From positions 62,001-126,000 of the forward strand of contig NZ_JAINVH010000017.1 of NCBI RefSeq assembly GCF_020400825.1: a stretch of 64,000 nt of DNA, given 5' to 3'. How positions within the stretch are numbered: the first letter of the stretch is position 1; every line of letters starts with the position of its first letter. A model generated the notes under the pieces. That model saw only the letters and a list, made by a program, of their open reading frames with translations, did not search any database and had not been told where the DNA came from. Positions 8,559 through 16,305 of the stretch are shown piece after piece. Source of the stretch: Streptomyces sp. HPF1205. GTDB taxonomy: Bacteria > Actinomycetota > Actinomycetes > Streptomycetales > Streptomycetaceae. A program made the position numbers and the translations under genes.

Positions 8559-8588
8559 CGAACACGCCGAACCTCCCGTTTTTCTTTT
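8549..8588 (+). terminator. plus-strand intrinsic terminator between ftsQ and ftsZ
   Basis: GGAGGTTC (8549-8556) pairs with GAACCTCC (8569-8576) around a 12-base loop, followed on the plus strand by CGTTTTTCTTTT. The U-run is on the plus strand only, opposite to every gene here, so it would end an antisense or unknown RNA. On the minus strand the hairpin could weakly attenuate read-through from ftsQ. Confidence 0.6.
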
Positions 8589-8672
8589 CACCCTATGTGA
8601 TCACGCCGACGGCCGCTGTGCCGGGGTCGGGGCCGCCCGGCCGGGCTGTCCGGCGGGCCGCCCGGCGGGCCG

Positions 8673-9470
8673 TCAACTTCCCGCCGCCGCAGGCGAGGTG
8701 GGCGCGCTGACGTCGTAGCGGACGGCGTGCGGCCGCGCCGTCATCAGCGCGGTCAGCACGGCGGCCTTGCGCGCGCCCTGCTCGGGACTGCCCCACACCA
8801 CCTCGCGGCCGCCGGACAGTTCCACGGTGATGCCGTCGTAGGACCTGACCCGGACCGCCCGCGCCCTCGCGCGTACCGCCCGCGGAAGGTCGGCGGCCAC
8901 GGTGATCGCGCCCCGCAGCAGGTCCTTCGCGCCGAACTGCCGCGGGCCCGCGAAGGACGCCGGGAGGAGCTGTACGAGCGGTACGCCAGCCGGCGGCCGG
9001 TCCACGGTCGCGAACCGCACACCCCGCCCGTCCACTTCGGTGTACGCGCGGCCGCTGCGCACCACCGCCGCGGCGACCCGCTCGGTCACCTCCACGGTGA
9101 CCGTGTGGGGCCAGGAGCGGTCCACGGCGACCCGGTCGATGCGCGGCAGCGCCTTGAGCAGCCGCCGGCGCACCGCGCCGGTGTCCACCGACACCAGCGC
9201 CCCGCCGAGCGGAACCCGCGCGGCGCGCTCCACCTGATCCACCGTCAGCTCCTTGTTGCCCTCGACCCGCACCTTCGTCGCCCGGAACCAGGGCGAGCCG
9301 TACACCGCCCATGTCCCGCCGCCGAGCAGCACGGTGACGGCGACCAGGAGGACCAGGACGGTGCGCCGCCGCGGCGGCCCGAGGCGCGGCACCGGCCGGC
9401 GGGGCGCCGGGGTCGCCGGCTCCTGCGGCCGCGCCTGCGCGCGCGGTGGCCTGGCCTCCAGCCCGCTCAC
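8673..9470 (-). CDS. ftsQ: cell division protein FtsQ/DivIB
   Basis: Bitopic membrane protein of the divisome that bridges FtsL and FtsW/FtsI. The 265-residue product has a basic, Pro-rich cytoplasmic tail, one transmembrane helix (about 36-57, RRRTVLVLLVAVTVLLGGGT), an extracytoplasmic POTRA domain (about 62-130, beginning WFRATKVRVEGN) and a beta FtsQ domain. It ends 276 bases before ftsZ and starts 123 bases after murG. That 123-base gap is where M. tuberculosis carries murC; no gene is present here. Confidence 0.95.
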   Translation of the reverse strand: MSGLEARPPRAQARPQEPATPAPRRPVPRLGPPRRRTVLVLLVAVTVLLGGGTWAVYGSPWFRATKVRVEGNKELTVDQVERAARVPLGGALVSVDTGAVRRRLLKALPRIDRVAVDRSWPHTVTVEVTERVAAAVVRSGRAYTEVDGRGVRFATVDRPPAGVPLVQLLPASFAGPRQFGAKDLLRGAITVAADLPRAVRARARAVRVRSYDGITVELSGGREVVWGSPEQGARKAAVLTALMTARPHAVRYDVSAPTSPAAAGS

Positions 9471-9593
9471 TTGCGGCCCTCCCGTACGTTCGACGTCCCC
9501 TCGCGCTTATCGTGCACCTCCCCGGGTGCGCACGCCCGTCCTTTGTGCGCGTGTCCGAGGACGCGGCACACGCGCCACCCGGGTGCGAACCGC

Positions 9594-10685
9594 CTACCGC
9601 CGACGGGCGGCGACCGCCTCGTACACCATGGCGACGAGCAACTCGTCCGCGTCGCGCCGCCCGAACTCCGCCGCCGCGCGGGACATGTCGTAGAGGCGGT
9701 GCGCGTCGGTGAGGACGGGCAGGACGTGCGAGAGTACCCACTCGGGCGTCAAGTCGGCGTCGTCGACGAGGAGACCGCCGCCCGCCTTGACGACGGGCTG
9801 GGCGTTCAGGCGCTGCTCGCCGTTGCCGATGGGCAGCGGCACATAGGCGGCGGGCAGGCCCACCGCGGACAGTTCGGCGACGGTCATGGCGCCGGCCCGG
9901 CACAGCATCATGTCGGCGGCGGCGTACGCCAGGTCCATCCGGTCGAGGTAGGGGACGGGGCGGTACGGCGGCATGCCGGGCATGTTGTCCGACCGCGGCA
10001 GTTCGTTCTTCGGGCCGACCGCGTGGAGGATCTGGATGCCGGACTGCTGCAGGCGCGGGGCGACGGTGGCGATCACCTCGTTGAGCCGGCGCGCGCCCTG
10101 GGAGCCGCCGGAGACGAGGAGCGTGGGCAGGTTCTGGTCGAGGCCGAAGGCGTGCCGGGCCTCGGGGCGGGCCGCGGCCCGGTCCAGGGTGGCGATGGTG
10201 CGGCGCAGCGGGATGCCGATGTAGCGGGCGTCGCGCAGCTTGCTGTCGGGGGTGGAGACGGCGACGGCGTGCGCGTAGCGGGAGCCGATCTTGTTGGCCA
10301 GGCCCGGCCTGGCGTTGGCCTCGTGGACCACGATCGGTACGCCGAGGCGCTTGGCGGCGAGGTAGCCGGGCAGCGCCACGTATCCGCCGAAGCCGACGAC
10401 GCAGTCGGCCTTGGTGCGCTCCAGCACCTGCTCGGCGGCCTTGATGGTGCCGCGCAGCCGTCCCGGTACGGTGATGAGCTCAGGGGTGGGGCGGCGCGGC
10501 AGCGGCACGGCCGGGATCAGCGCCAGTTCGTACCCGCGCTCGGGCACCAGCCTGGTCTCCAGCCCCTTCTCGGTGCCGAGCGCCGTGATCCCCACGGTCG
10601 GGTCCTGCCTGCGCAGGGCATCGGCGAGCGCGAGCGCAGGCTCGATGTGGCCGGCGGTCCCCCCACCGGCGAGTACGACATGCAC
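9594..10685 (-). CDS. murG: UDP-N-acetylglucosamine--lipid I transferase MurG
   Basis: Peripheral membrane GT-B glycosyltransferase that adds GlcNAc to lipid I to form lipid II. The 363-residue product starts MHVVLAGGGTAGHIEP with the GGGTAGH loop (7-13). A conserved HEANARPG stretch and the UDP-GlcNAc-binding SGGSQGARRLN motif follow. It follows ftsW after 6 bases, so the two are probably co-translated. Normal length for the family. Confidence 0.97.
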   Translation of the reverse strand: MHVVLAGGGTAGHIEPALALADALRRQDPTVGITALGTEKGLETRLVPERGYELALIPAVPLPRRPTPELITVPGRLRGTIKAAEQVLERTKADCVVGFGGYVALPGYLAAKRLGVPIVVHEANARPGLANKIGSRYAHAVAVSTPDSKLRDARYIGIPLRRTIATLDRAAARPEARHAFGLDQNLPTLLVSGGSQGARRLNEVIATVAPRLQQSGIQILHAVGPKNELPRSDNMPGMPPYRPVPYLDRMDLAYAAADMMLCRAGAMTVAELSAVGLPAAYVPLPIGNGEQRLNAQPVVKAGGGLLVDDADLTPEWVLSHVLPVLTDAHRLYDMSRAAAEFGRRDADELLVAMVYEAVAARRR

Positions 10686-10691
10686 CGAAAT

Positions 10692-12305
10692 TCACCGCTC
10701 TCCCGACGGCCGCCGCCCGGCGTACCGTCGCCTCATCCGTGTCATCGCCCGTCTCATGGGCGCAGTCGGGAACTGCCGCCCCCGCGCGACCAGGGCCGCT
10801 CGCGCGGCGGGCTCGCTCCTGGCGAAGGAGATCAGCAGCCCGATCGCGAACATGGTCGGCAGGAGGGCGGAACCCCCGTAGGAGAACAGCGGGAGCGGGA
10901 CTCCGGCGATCGGCAGCAGACCGAGGACCGCACCGATGTTGATCACGGCCTGGGCCGTGATCCAGGTGGTCACGCCACCCGCTGCGAACCTGACGAAGGG
11001 GTCCTCCGTACGACCGGCCACGCGGATACCCGCGTAGCCTAGTGCCGCGAAGAGGGCGAGCACCGACAGTGTCCCCGCCAGGCCCAGTTCCTCCCCCGTC
11101 ACGGCGAAGATGAAGTCGGTGTGCGGTTCGGGCAGTTCGCCCCATTTCTCCACGCTTGCCCCGAGCCCCGAGCCGAACCAGCCGCCGGACGCGAGGGCGT
11201 AGATCCCGTGCACGGCCTGCCAGCACTGGTCGCCGGCGCCGGGGGAACTGGCGCCGATGCAGTGCAGCCGGCCCATGCGGTTCGGGCTGGTGGCCACGGC
11301 CAGGGTCGCCAGCGAGGCGGCGCCGGCCAGGACGCCGGCGAACAGCCGGGTGGGCGCCCCCGCCAGCCACAGCATGCCGAAGAGGATGGCGGTGAGGATC
11401 ATGGTGGTGCCCATGTCGCCGCCGAGCATGATCAGGCCGAGCAGCAGGACGGCGACCGGCACCAGGGGTACGAGCAGGTGCTTCCACTGCGTCAGCAGGC
11501 GCCGCTCGTTCTTGCGCGCCAGCAGGTCCGAGCCCCACAGCACCAGGGCGAGCTTGCCGAACTCGCTGGGCTGGAGCTGGAAGGGGCCGCCGATGGAGAT
11601 CCAGTTCGTGTTGCCGTTGACGGTCTCCCCTATCCCGGGCACCTGGACCAGCACCATCAGGAAGACCGCGCCGAGGAGCAGGGGGTACGCCAGGGCGCGG
11701 TGCGAGGTGACCGGCAGGCGGGCCGCGGTGAGAAGCAGGACCGTGCCGATGGCGACCGCCAGCAGTTGCTTGCGGAAGTAGAAGGTGGACGGCAGGCCCA
11801 TCCGCAGCGCCTGGATCATCGAGGCGGAGTAGACCATGACCAGGCCGAGCACGGTGATCAGCGCCGCCGCGCCGGCGATGACGTAGTACGCCGTGAGGGG
11901 GCGGTCCCAGGCCGTTCGCAGGCGGCGGGGCAGTGCGGCGAGGCCGCGGACCGCGCTCCCTCTCGGCGGGCCCGGGCGGACCGGCCGGCCCGCTCCTCGC
12001 CGCGGGTTGCCGAAGGGGCCGGGCGCCCGGAGCCCGGTGCGCCCGCGCGGCACCGGCCGCGCGTCGGGGCCGGCTCCGCGGGCCTTGGCGCCGCGGGCCG
12101 CCCCCGCGGCATCCCCGCGGCCGCGCTCCCGGCCGGCCGGGTTCTCCCGGCCGCGGCCGGTCCCGGCCTGCCCCGCCGGGTTCTCGCGGCCCTGGCCGCC
12201 GCGGGGGGACGCCTTGCGCGGGGTGGGCGGCAGGTCGGGGACGGGGGCCGCGCGGCGGGGGGCGGGGCGGTCGCCGCCGCGGGCGGCGGAGCGGTCTGGC
12301 GTCAT
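10692..12305 (-). CDS. ftsW: SEDS peptidoglycan polymerase FtsW
   Basis: Multi-spanning SEDS-family glycosyltransferase that polymerises lipid II at the septum together with FtsI. The 537-residue product has an unusually long disordered cytoplasmic N-terminus (residues 1-135, Pro/Arg/Gly-rich, with a repeated GRENPAG unit). About ten membrane helices start near residue 138, and the family stretch GEELGLAGTL and the C-terminal FSYGGSA motif are present. The ATG at 12305 follows murD by 36 bases. The N-terminal extension is longer than in non-actinobacterial FtsW and is likely a protein-contact or spacer region. Confidence 0.95.
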   Translation of the reverse strand: MTPDRSAARGGDRPAPRRAAPVPDLPPTPRKASPRGGQGRENPAGQAGTGRGRENPAGRERGRGDAAGAARGAKARGAGPDARPVPRGRTGLRAPGPFGNPRRGAGRPVRPGPPRGSAVRGLAALPRRLRTAWDRPLTAYYVIAGAAALITVLGLVMVYSASMIQALRMGLPSTFYFRKQLLAVAIGTVLLLTAARLPVTSHRALAYPLLLGAVFLMVLVQVPGIGETVNGNTNWISIGGPFQLQPSEFGKLALVLWGSDLLARKNERRLLTQWKHLLVPLVPVAVLLLGLIMLGGDMGTTMILTAILFGMLWLAGAPTRLFAGVLAGAASLATLAVATSPNRMGRLHCIGASSPGAGDQCWQAVHGIYALASGGWFGSGLGASVEKWGELPEPHTDFIFAVTGEELGLAGTLSVLALFAALGYAGIRVAGRTEDPFVRFAAGGVTTWITAQAVINIGAVLGLLPIAGVPLPLFSYGGSALLPTMFAIGLLISFARSEPAARAALVARGRQFPTAPMRRAMTRMRRRYAGRRPSGER

Positions 12306-12341
12306 GCGTCCCCTCCGTACGTGCGCTGCGCCGGCGTACGG

Positions 12342-13799
12342 CTAGCGGCCGTCCCCGGTGTCCGCGGTGTCCGCGGACCCCAGGGCGCGGACGGCGTCCG
12401 CGAACATGTCGCCGCGCACGTTGTAGTTGGTGAACATGTCCATCGACGCGCAGGCCGGCGCCAGCAGGACCGTATCGCCAGGGGAGGCGAGTTCGCGGGC
12501 CGCGGCGACGGCCGCGGCCATCGCCCCAGTGTCGGTCCGTTCCAGGTCCACGACCGGCACCTGCGGGGCGTGTCGCGCGAGCGCTTCGCGGACCAGGGCG
12601 CGGTCGGCGCCGAAGAGGACCACCCCGCGCAGCCGGGGAGCGGCACGGCGGACCAGGTCGTCGAAGGCCGCGCCCTTGGCGAGGCCGCCGGCCAGCCAGA
12701 CGACCGACTCGTAGGCGGCCAGCGACGCCTCGGCGGCATGGGTGTTGGTGGCCTTGGAGTCGTCCACGTAGCGGACGCCGTCGAGCACGGCGACCTCGGC
12801 GATGCGGTGGGCGTCGGGGCGGAAGGCGCGCAGGCCGTCGCGTACGGCGGCCGGGCCGACGCCATAGGCGCGGGCGAGGGCGGCGGCGGCCAGGGCGTTG
12901 GCGATGTTGTGCGGGGCGGGCGGGTCGATGTCGGAGGTCTCGGCCAGCTCCTGGGCGCTGCGCTGCCGGTCGGCCACGAAGGCGCGGTCCACCAGGACGC
13001 CGTCCACGACGCCGAGTTCGGACACGCGCGGGGCGTCGAGGGTGAAGCCGACGGCCCGGCAGCCCTCCTCGACGTCGGCCTCGCGGACCAGGCGCTCGGT
13101 CTCCGGGTCGGCGGTGTTGTAGACGCACGCGACCTTGTTGCCGTTGTAGACGCGGCCCTTGTCCGCCGCATAGGCGGCCATCGAGCCGTGCCAGTCCAGG
13201 TGGTCGGGGGCGAGGTTGAGCACGACCGCCGAGTGCGGGCGCGGGCTCGGCGCCCAGTGGAGCTGGTAGCTGGACAGTTCGACGGCCAGGACGTCGTACT
13301 CGCGTGTCCCCAGCACGACGTCGAAGAGCGAGACGCCGATGTTGCCGACCGCGGCCGTGCGCAGGCCCTCGGCTTCGAGGATGGAGGCGAGCATGCGGGT
13401 CGTGGTGGTCTTGCCGTTGGTGCCGGTGACCGCGAGCCAGGGTGCCGCGTCCGGGCCGCGCAGCCGCCAGGCCAGCTCGACGTCGCCCCAGACCTCCAGG
13501 CCCGCCTGCGCGGCGGCCGCGAACAGCGGGCTGGTGGGCTTCCAGCCGGGCGTGGTGACGACCAGGTCGGTGCCGTCCGGCAGTCCCGCGGCCGCGTCGC
13601 CCAGGCGTACGGCGATGCCGAGCGCGTCGAGCTCGGCGGCCTCGGCCCGCTGCTTGTCGCCCGCGATCCCGTTGACGACGGTCACCCGGGCGCCCAGCTC
13701 GTGCAGCGCCTTCGCGGCGGGCACCCCGGAGACGCCGAGGCCGGCGACGGTGACGCGGGCGCCCTTCAGGTCGGCGGCGGCGCCGCCCGCGCCCGTCAC
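12342..13799 (-). CDS. murD: UDP-N-acetylmuramoylalanine--D-glutamate ligase MurD
   Basis: Cytosolic ATP-dependent Mur ligase that adds D-Glu to UDP-MurNAc-L-Ala. The GTG start at 13799 overlaps the mraY stop (GTGA) and gives 485 residues. Visible features are an N-terminal Rossmann-like nucleotide-sugar domain (VTVAGLGVSG), the P-loop GTNGKTTTT (126-134), a central HLDWHGSM stretch, and the C-terminal ligase domain (DSKATNTHA). The frame remains open far upstream over mraY; that part is not MurD-like. Confidence 0.96.
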   Translation of the reverse strand: MTGAGGAAADLKGARVTVAGLGVSGVPAAKALHELGARVTVVNGIAGDKQRAEAAELDALGIAVRLGDAAAGLPDGTDLVVTTPGWKPTSPLFAAAAQAGLEVWGDVELAWRLRGPDAAPWLAVTGTNGKTTTTRMLASILEAEGLRTAAVGNIGVSLFDVVLGTREYDVLAVELSSYQLHWAPSPRPHSAVVLNLAPDHLDWHGSMAAYAADKGRVYNGNKVACVYNTADPETERLVREADVEEGCRAVGFTLDAPRVSELGVVDGVLVDRAFVADRQRSAQELAETSDIDPPAPHNIANALAAAALARAYGVGPAAVRDGLRAFRPDAHRIAEVAVLDGVRYVDDSKATNTHAAEASLAAYESVVWLAGGLAKGAAFDDLVRRAAPRLRGVVLFGADRALVREALARHAPQVPVVDLERTDTGAMAAAVAAARELASPGDTVLLAPACASMDMFTNYNVRGDMFADAVRALGSADTADTGDGR

Positions 13800-14860
13800 G
13801 AGGCCGCCACCCAGGCCGCGTAGAACAGGCCGAGGCCCACGGCCATGCACATGCCCTGGATGATCCAGAACCGGACCACGACCAGCACTTCGCTCCAGCC
13901 CTTGAGTTCGAAGTGGTGCTGGAGGGGGGCCATCCGGAAGACCCGCTTGCCGGTGAGCCGGAAGGAGCCGACCTGGATGATCACGGACATGGTGATGAGG
14001 ACGAACAGGCCGCCCAGGATGGCCAGCAGCATCTCGGTGCGCGAGCAGATCGCCAGGCCGGCGAGCGCGCCGCCCAGGGCCAGCGAGCCGGTGTCGCCCA
14101 TGAAGATCTTGGCGGGCGAGGTGTTCCACCACAGGAAGCCGAAACAGGCGCCCATGAGGGCCGCGGCGACCACGGCCAGGTCGAGTGGATCGCGCACCTC
14201 GTAGCAGGCGCCGTTGGCGCTGACGGGGGCGCCGCACCACTGGCCGTACTGCCACACGCCGATGACGGTGTAGGCGGCGAAGACCATGACGGAGGCGCCG
14301 GTGGCCAGGCCGTCGAGGCCGTCGGTGAGGTTCACGCCGTTGGACATGGCCAGGATCATGAACAGCGCCCAGATGACGAAGATCACCGGGCCGACCGACC
14401 AGCCGAAGTCGGAGGTGAAGGAGAGCTTGGTGGACGCCGGGGTCTGGCCGCGCGAGTCGTGGAAGTTCAGCGCGAGGACGGCGAAGGCGATGCCGACGAT
14501 GAGCTGGCCGGCCATCTTGGCCTTGGCCCGCAGGCCCAGGCTGCGCTGCTTGACGATCTTGATGTAGTCGTCCAGGAAGCCCACCAGGCCGAGACCGGCG
14601 GTCAGGAAGAGCACCAGCAGCCCGGACATGCTCGGCTTGTCGCCGGTGATCAGCTTGGTCGCCGCATAGGCGACGAGAGTGGCCAGGATGAAGGCGATGC
14701 CACCCATGGTGGGGGTGCCGCGCTTGCTGTGGTGGGCCTTCGGGCCGTCGTCCCGGATCATCTGGCCGTAACCGCGCGAGGCCAGCAGGCGGATCAGCAG
14801 CGGGGTGCCGATCAGCGAGAGGAAGAGTGCGAGGACGCCGGAGACGAGGATCTGCTTCAT
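13796..14860 (-). CDS. mraY: phospho-N-acetylmuramoyl-pentapeptide transferase MraY
   Basis: Polytopic membrane enzyme that transfers phospho-MurNAc-pentapeptide to undecaprenyl phosphate, giving lipid I. The 354-residue product has about ten membrane helices and the family motifs DDGPKAHHSKRGTPTMGG (second cytoplasmic loop), FLDDYIK, NLTDGLDGLA and the HHFELKGW box. Its ATG overlaps the murF stop (ATGA) and its stop overlaps the murD start. Confidence 0.98.
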   Translation of the reverse strand: MKQILVSGVLALFLSLIGTPLLIRLLASRGYGQMIRDDGPKAHHSKRGTPTMGGIAFILATLVAYAATKLITGDKPSMSGLLVLFLTAGLGLVGFLDDYIKIVKQRSLGLRAKAKMAGQLIVGIAFAVLALNFHDSRGQTPASTKLSFTSDFGWSVGPVIFVIWALFMILAMSNGVNLTDGLDGLATGASVMVFAAYTVIGVWQYGQWCGAPVSANGACYEVRDPLDLAVVAAALMGACFGFLWWNTSPAKIFMGDTGSLALGGALAGLAICSRTEMLLAILGGLFVLITMSVIIQVGSFRLTGKRVFRMAPLQHHFELKGWSEVLVVVRFWIIQGMCMAVGLGLFYAAWVAAS

Positions 14861-16305
14861 CGGGCGGCACCCTCGCGGGACGCGTCGCCGAACCCGCCAG
14901 CCGGCTCGTCGATCAGCGCCATGGCGACGGTCTCCAGACCGACCGACCTCGATGCCTTCACCAGCACGACGTCCCCCGGCCGCACTTGCGTGCGCAACAG
15001 GTCGATCGCCGCCTCAGCGTCGGACACGTGCACCGACTCCTCACCCCACGAACCCTCGTTATAGGCGCCCATTCGCAGCCAGGCGGCTTCGGTACCGCCG
15101 ACCGCCACGAGCTTGCTGACGTTGAGCCGGACGGCCAGCCGCCCCACCGCGTCGTGCTCGGCGAACGACTGATCGCCGAGTTCGGCCATCGCGCCCAGCA
15201 CCGCCCACGTCCGGCCCCCCCGGGCCCGTGCGGACCTGCCCATCGCGGCGAGCGCGCGCAGGGCAGCCCTCATGGAGTCGGGGTTCGCGTTGTAGGCGTC
15301 GTTGACGACCGTCACGCCGTCGGGCCGCTCGGTGACCTCCATCCGCCACTGCGACAGCGGGCCGGCCGCGGACAGCCCGGAGGCGATCTCTGCGGCAGGC
15401 ATGCCGAGTTCACTGGCGACGGCGGCCGCGGCGAGCGCGTTCGACACGTGATGCTCACCGTACAGGCGCAAGGTCACGTCGGCGCACCCGGTAGGTGTGC
15501 GCAGGCCGAAAACCGCCTGACCCCGGTCGTTCAACCGGACATTCTCGGCACGGATCGCGGCGTCCTCGCTCTCCCCGAACAGCACCACCCGGGCCTTGGT
15601 GCGGTCCGCCATGGCCCGTACCAGGGGGTCGTCGGCGTTGAGGACGGCGATGCCGCCCTCCTCGGCCGGCGGCAGTTCCTCGACGAGCTCCCCCTTGGCC
15701 AGGGCGATCTGCTCCTTGCCGCCGAACTCGCCGATGTGGGCGGTGCCGACGTTGAGCACCACGCCGATCCGCGGCGGGGTCAGGCCGGTCAGGTAGCGGA
15801 TGTGGCCGATGCCGCGGGCGCCCATCTCCAGGACGAGGTGGCGGGTGCGCTCGTCGGCGCGCAGCGCGGTCAGCGGCAGCCCGATCTCGTTGTTCTGCGA
15901 GCCCTCGGGCCAGACCGTGGGGGCGATCCGGTCCAGGAGCTGGGCCATGAGGTCCTTGGTGCTGGTCTTGCCGGCGGAGCCGGTCAGGGCGACCAGGGTG
16001 GCGCCCAGGCGCTCGATGACGTGCTTGGCGAGCCGGCCGAGCGCGGCCTGCACGTCGTCGACGACGATCGCGGGCACGCCCACCGGGCGGGCCGCGAGCA
16101 CGGCGACGGCGCCGTCGGCGACGGCCGCCGCGGCGAAGTCGTGCCCGTCCGCCCGCTCCCCGGCGAAGGCGACGAAGAGCGCTCCCGGCACCACCTGCCT
16201 GGAGTCCCTGACCACGGGCCCGGTGACCCGCAGCGTGCTGTCCGGTATGTCGTGCGTGCTCCCGCCGACCGCTTGTGCGACCTCGGCGAGGGTGAGGGGG
16301 ATCAC
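14857..16305 (-). CDS. murF: UDP-MurNAc-tripeptide--D-Ala-D-Ala ligase MurF
   Basis: Cytosolic Mur ligase that attaches D-Ala-D-Ala to complete the pentapeptide. The GTG start at 16305 overlaps the murE stop, giving 482 residues. The P-loop GSAGKTSTK is at 109-117; NNEIGLP, the EMGARGIGHI block and NDAYNANPDS are family markers. A long open frame continues upstream over murE, without MurF character. Its stop overlaps the start of mraY. Confidence 0.97.
   Translation of the reverse strand: MIPLTLAEVAQAVGGSTHDIPDSTLRVTGPVVRDSRQVVPGALFVAFAGERADGHDFAAAAVADGAVAVLAARPVGVPAIVVDDVQAALGRLAKHVIERLGATLVALTGSAGKTSTKDLMAQLLDRIAPTVWPEGSQNNEIGLPLTALRADERTRHLVLEMGARGIGHIRYLTGLTPPRIGVVLNVGTAHIGEFGGKEQIALAKGELVEELPPAEEGGIAVLNADDPLVRAMADRTKARVVLFGESEDAAIRAENVRLNDRGQAVFGLRTPTGCADVTLRLYGEHHVSNALAAAAVASELGMPAAEIASGLSAAGPLSQWRMEVTERPDGVTVVNDAYNANPDSMRAALRALAAMGRSARARGGRTWAVLGAMAELGDQSFAEHDAVGRLAVRLNVSKLVAVGGTEAAWLRMGAYNEGSWGEESVHVSDAEAAIDLLRTQVRPGDVVLVKASRSVGLETVAMALIDEPAGGFGDASREGAAR

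Noticed and set aside
11121..13823. 900-codon plus-strand open frame over ftsW and murD
   Set aside because: Antisense to two well-supported genes; composition is Gly/Arg/Ala-rich with no domain.
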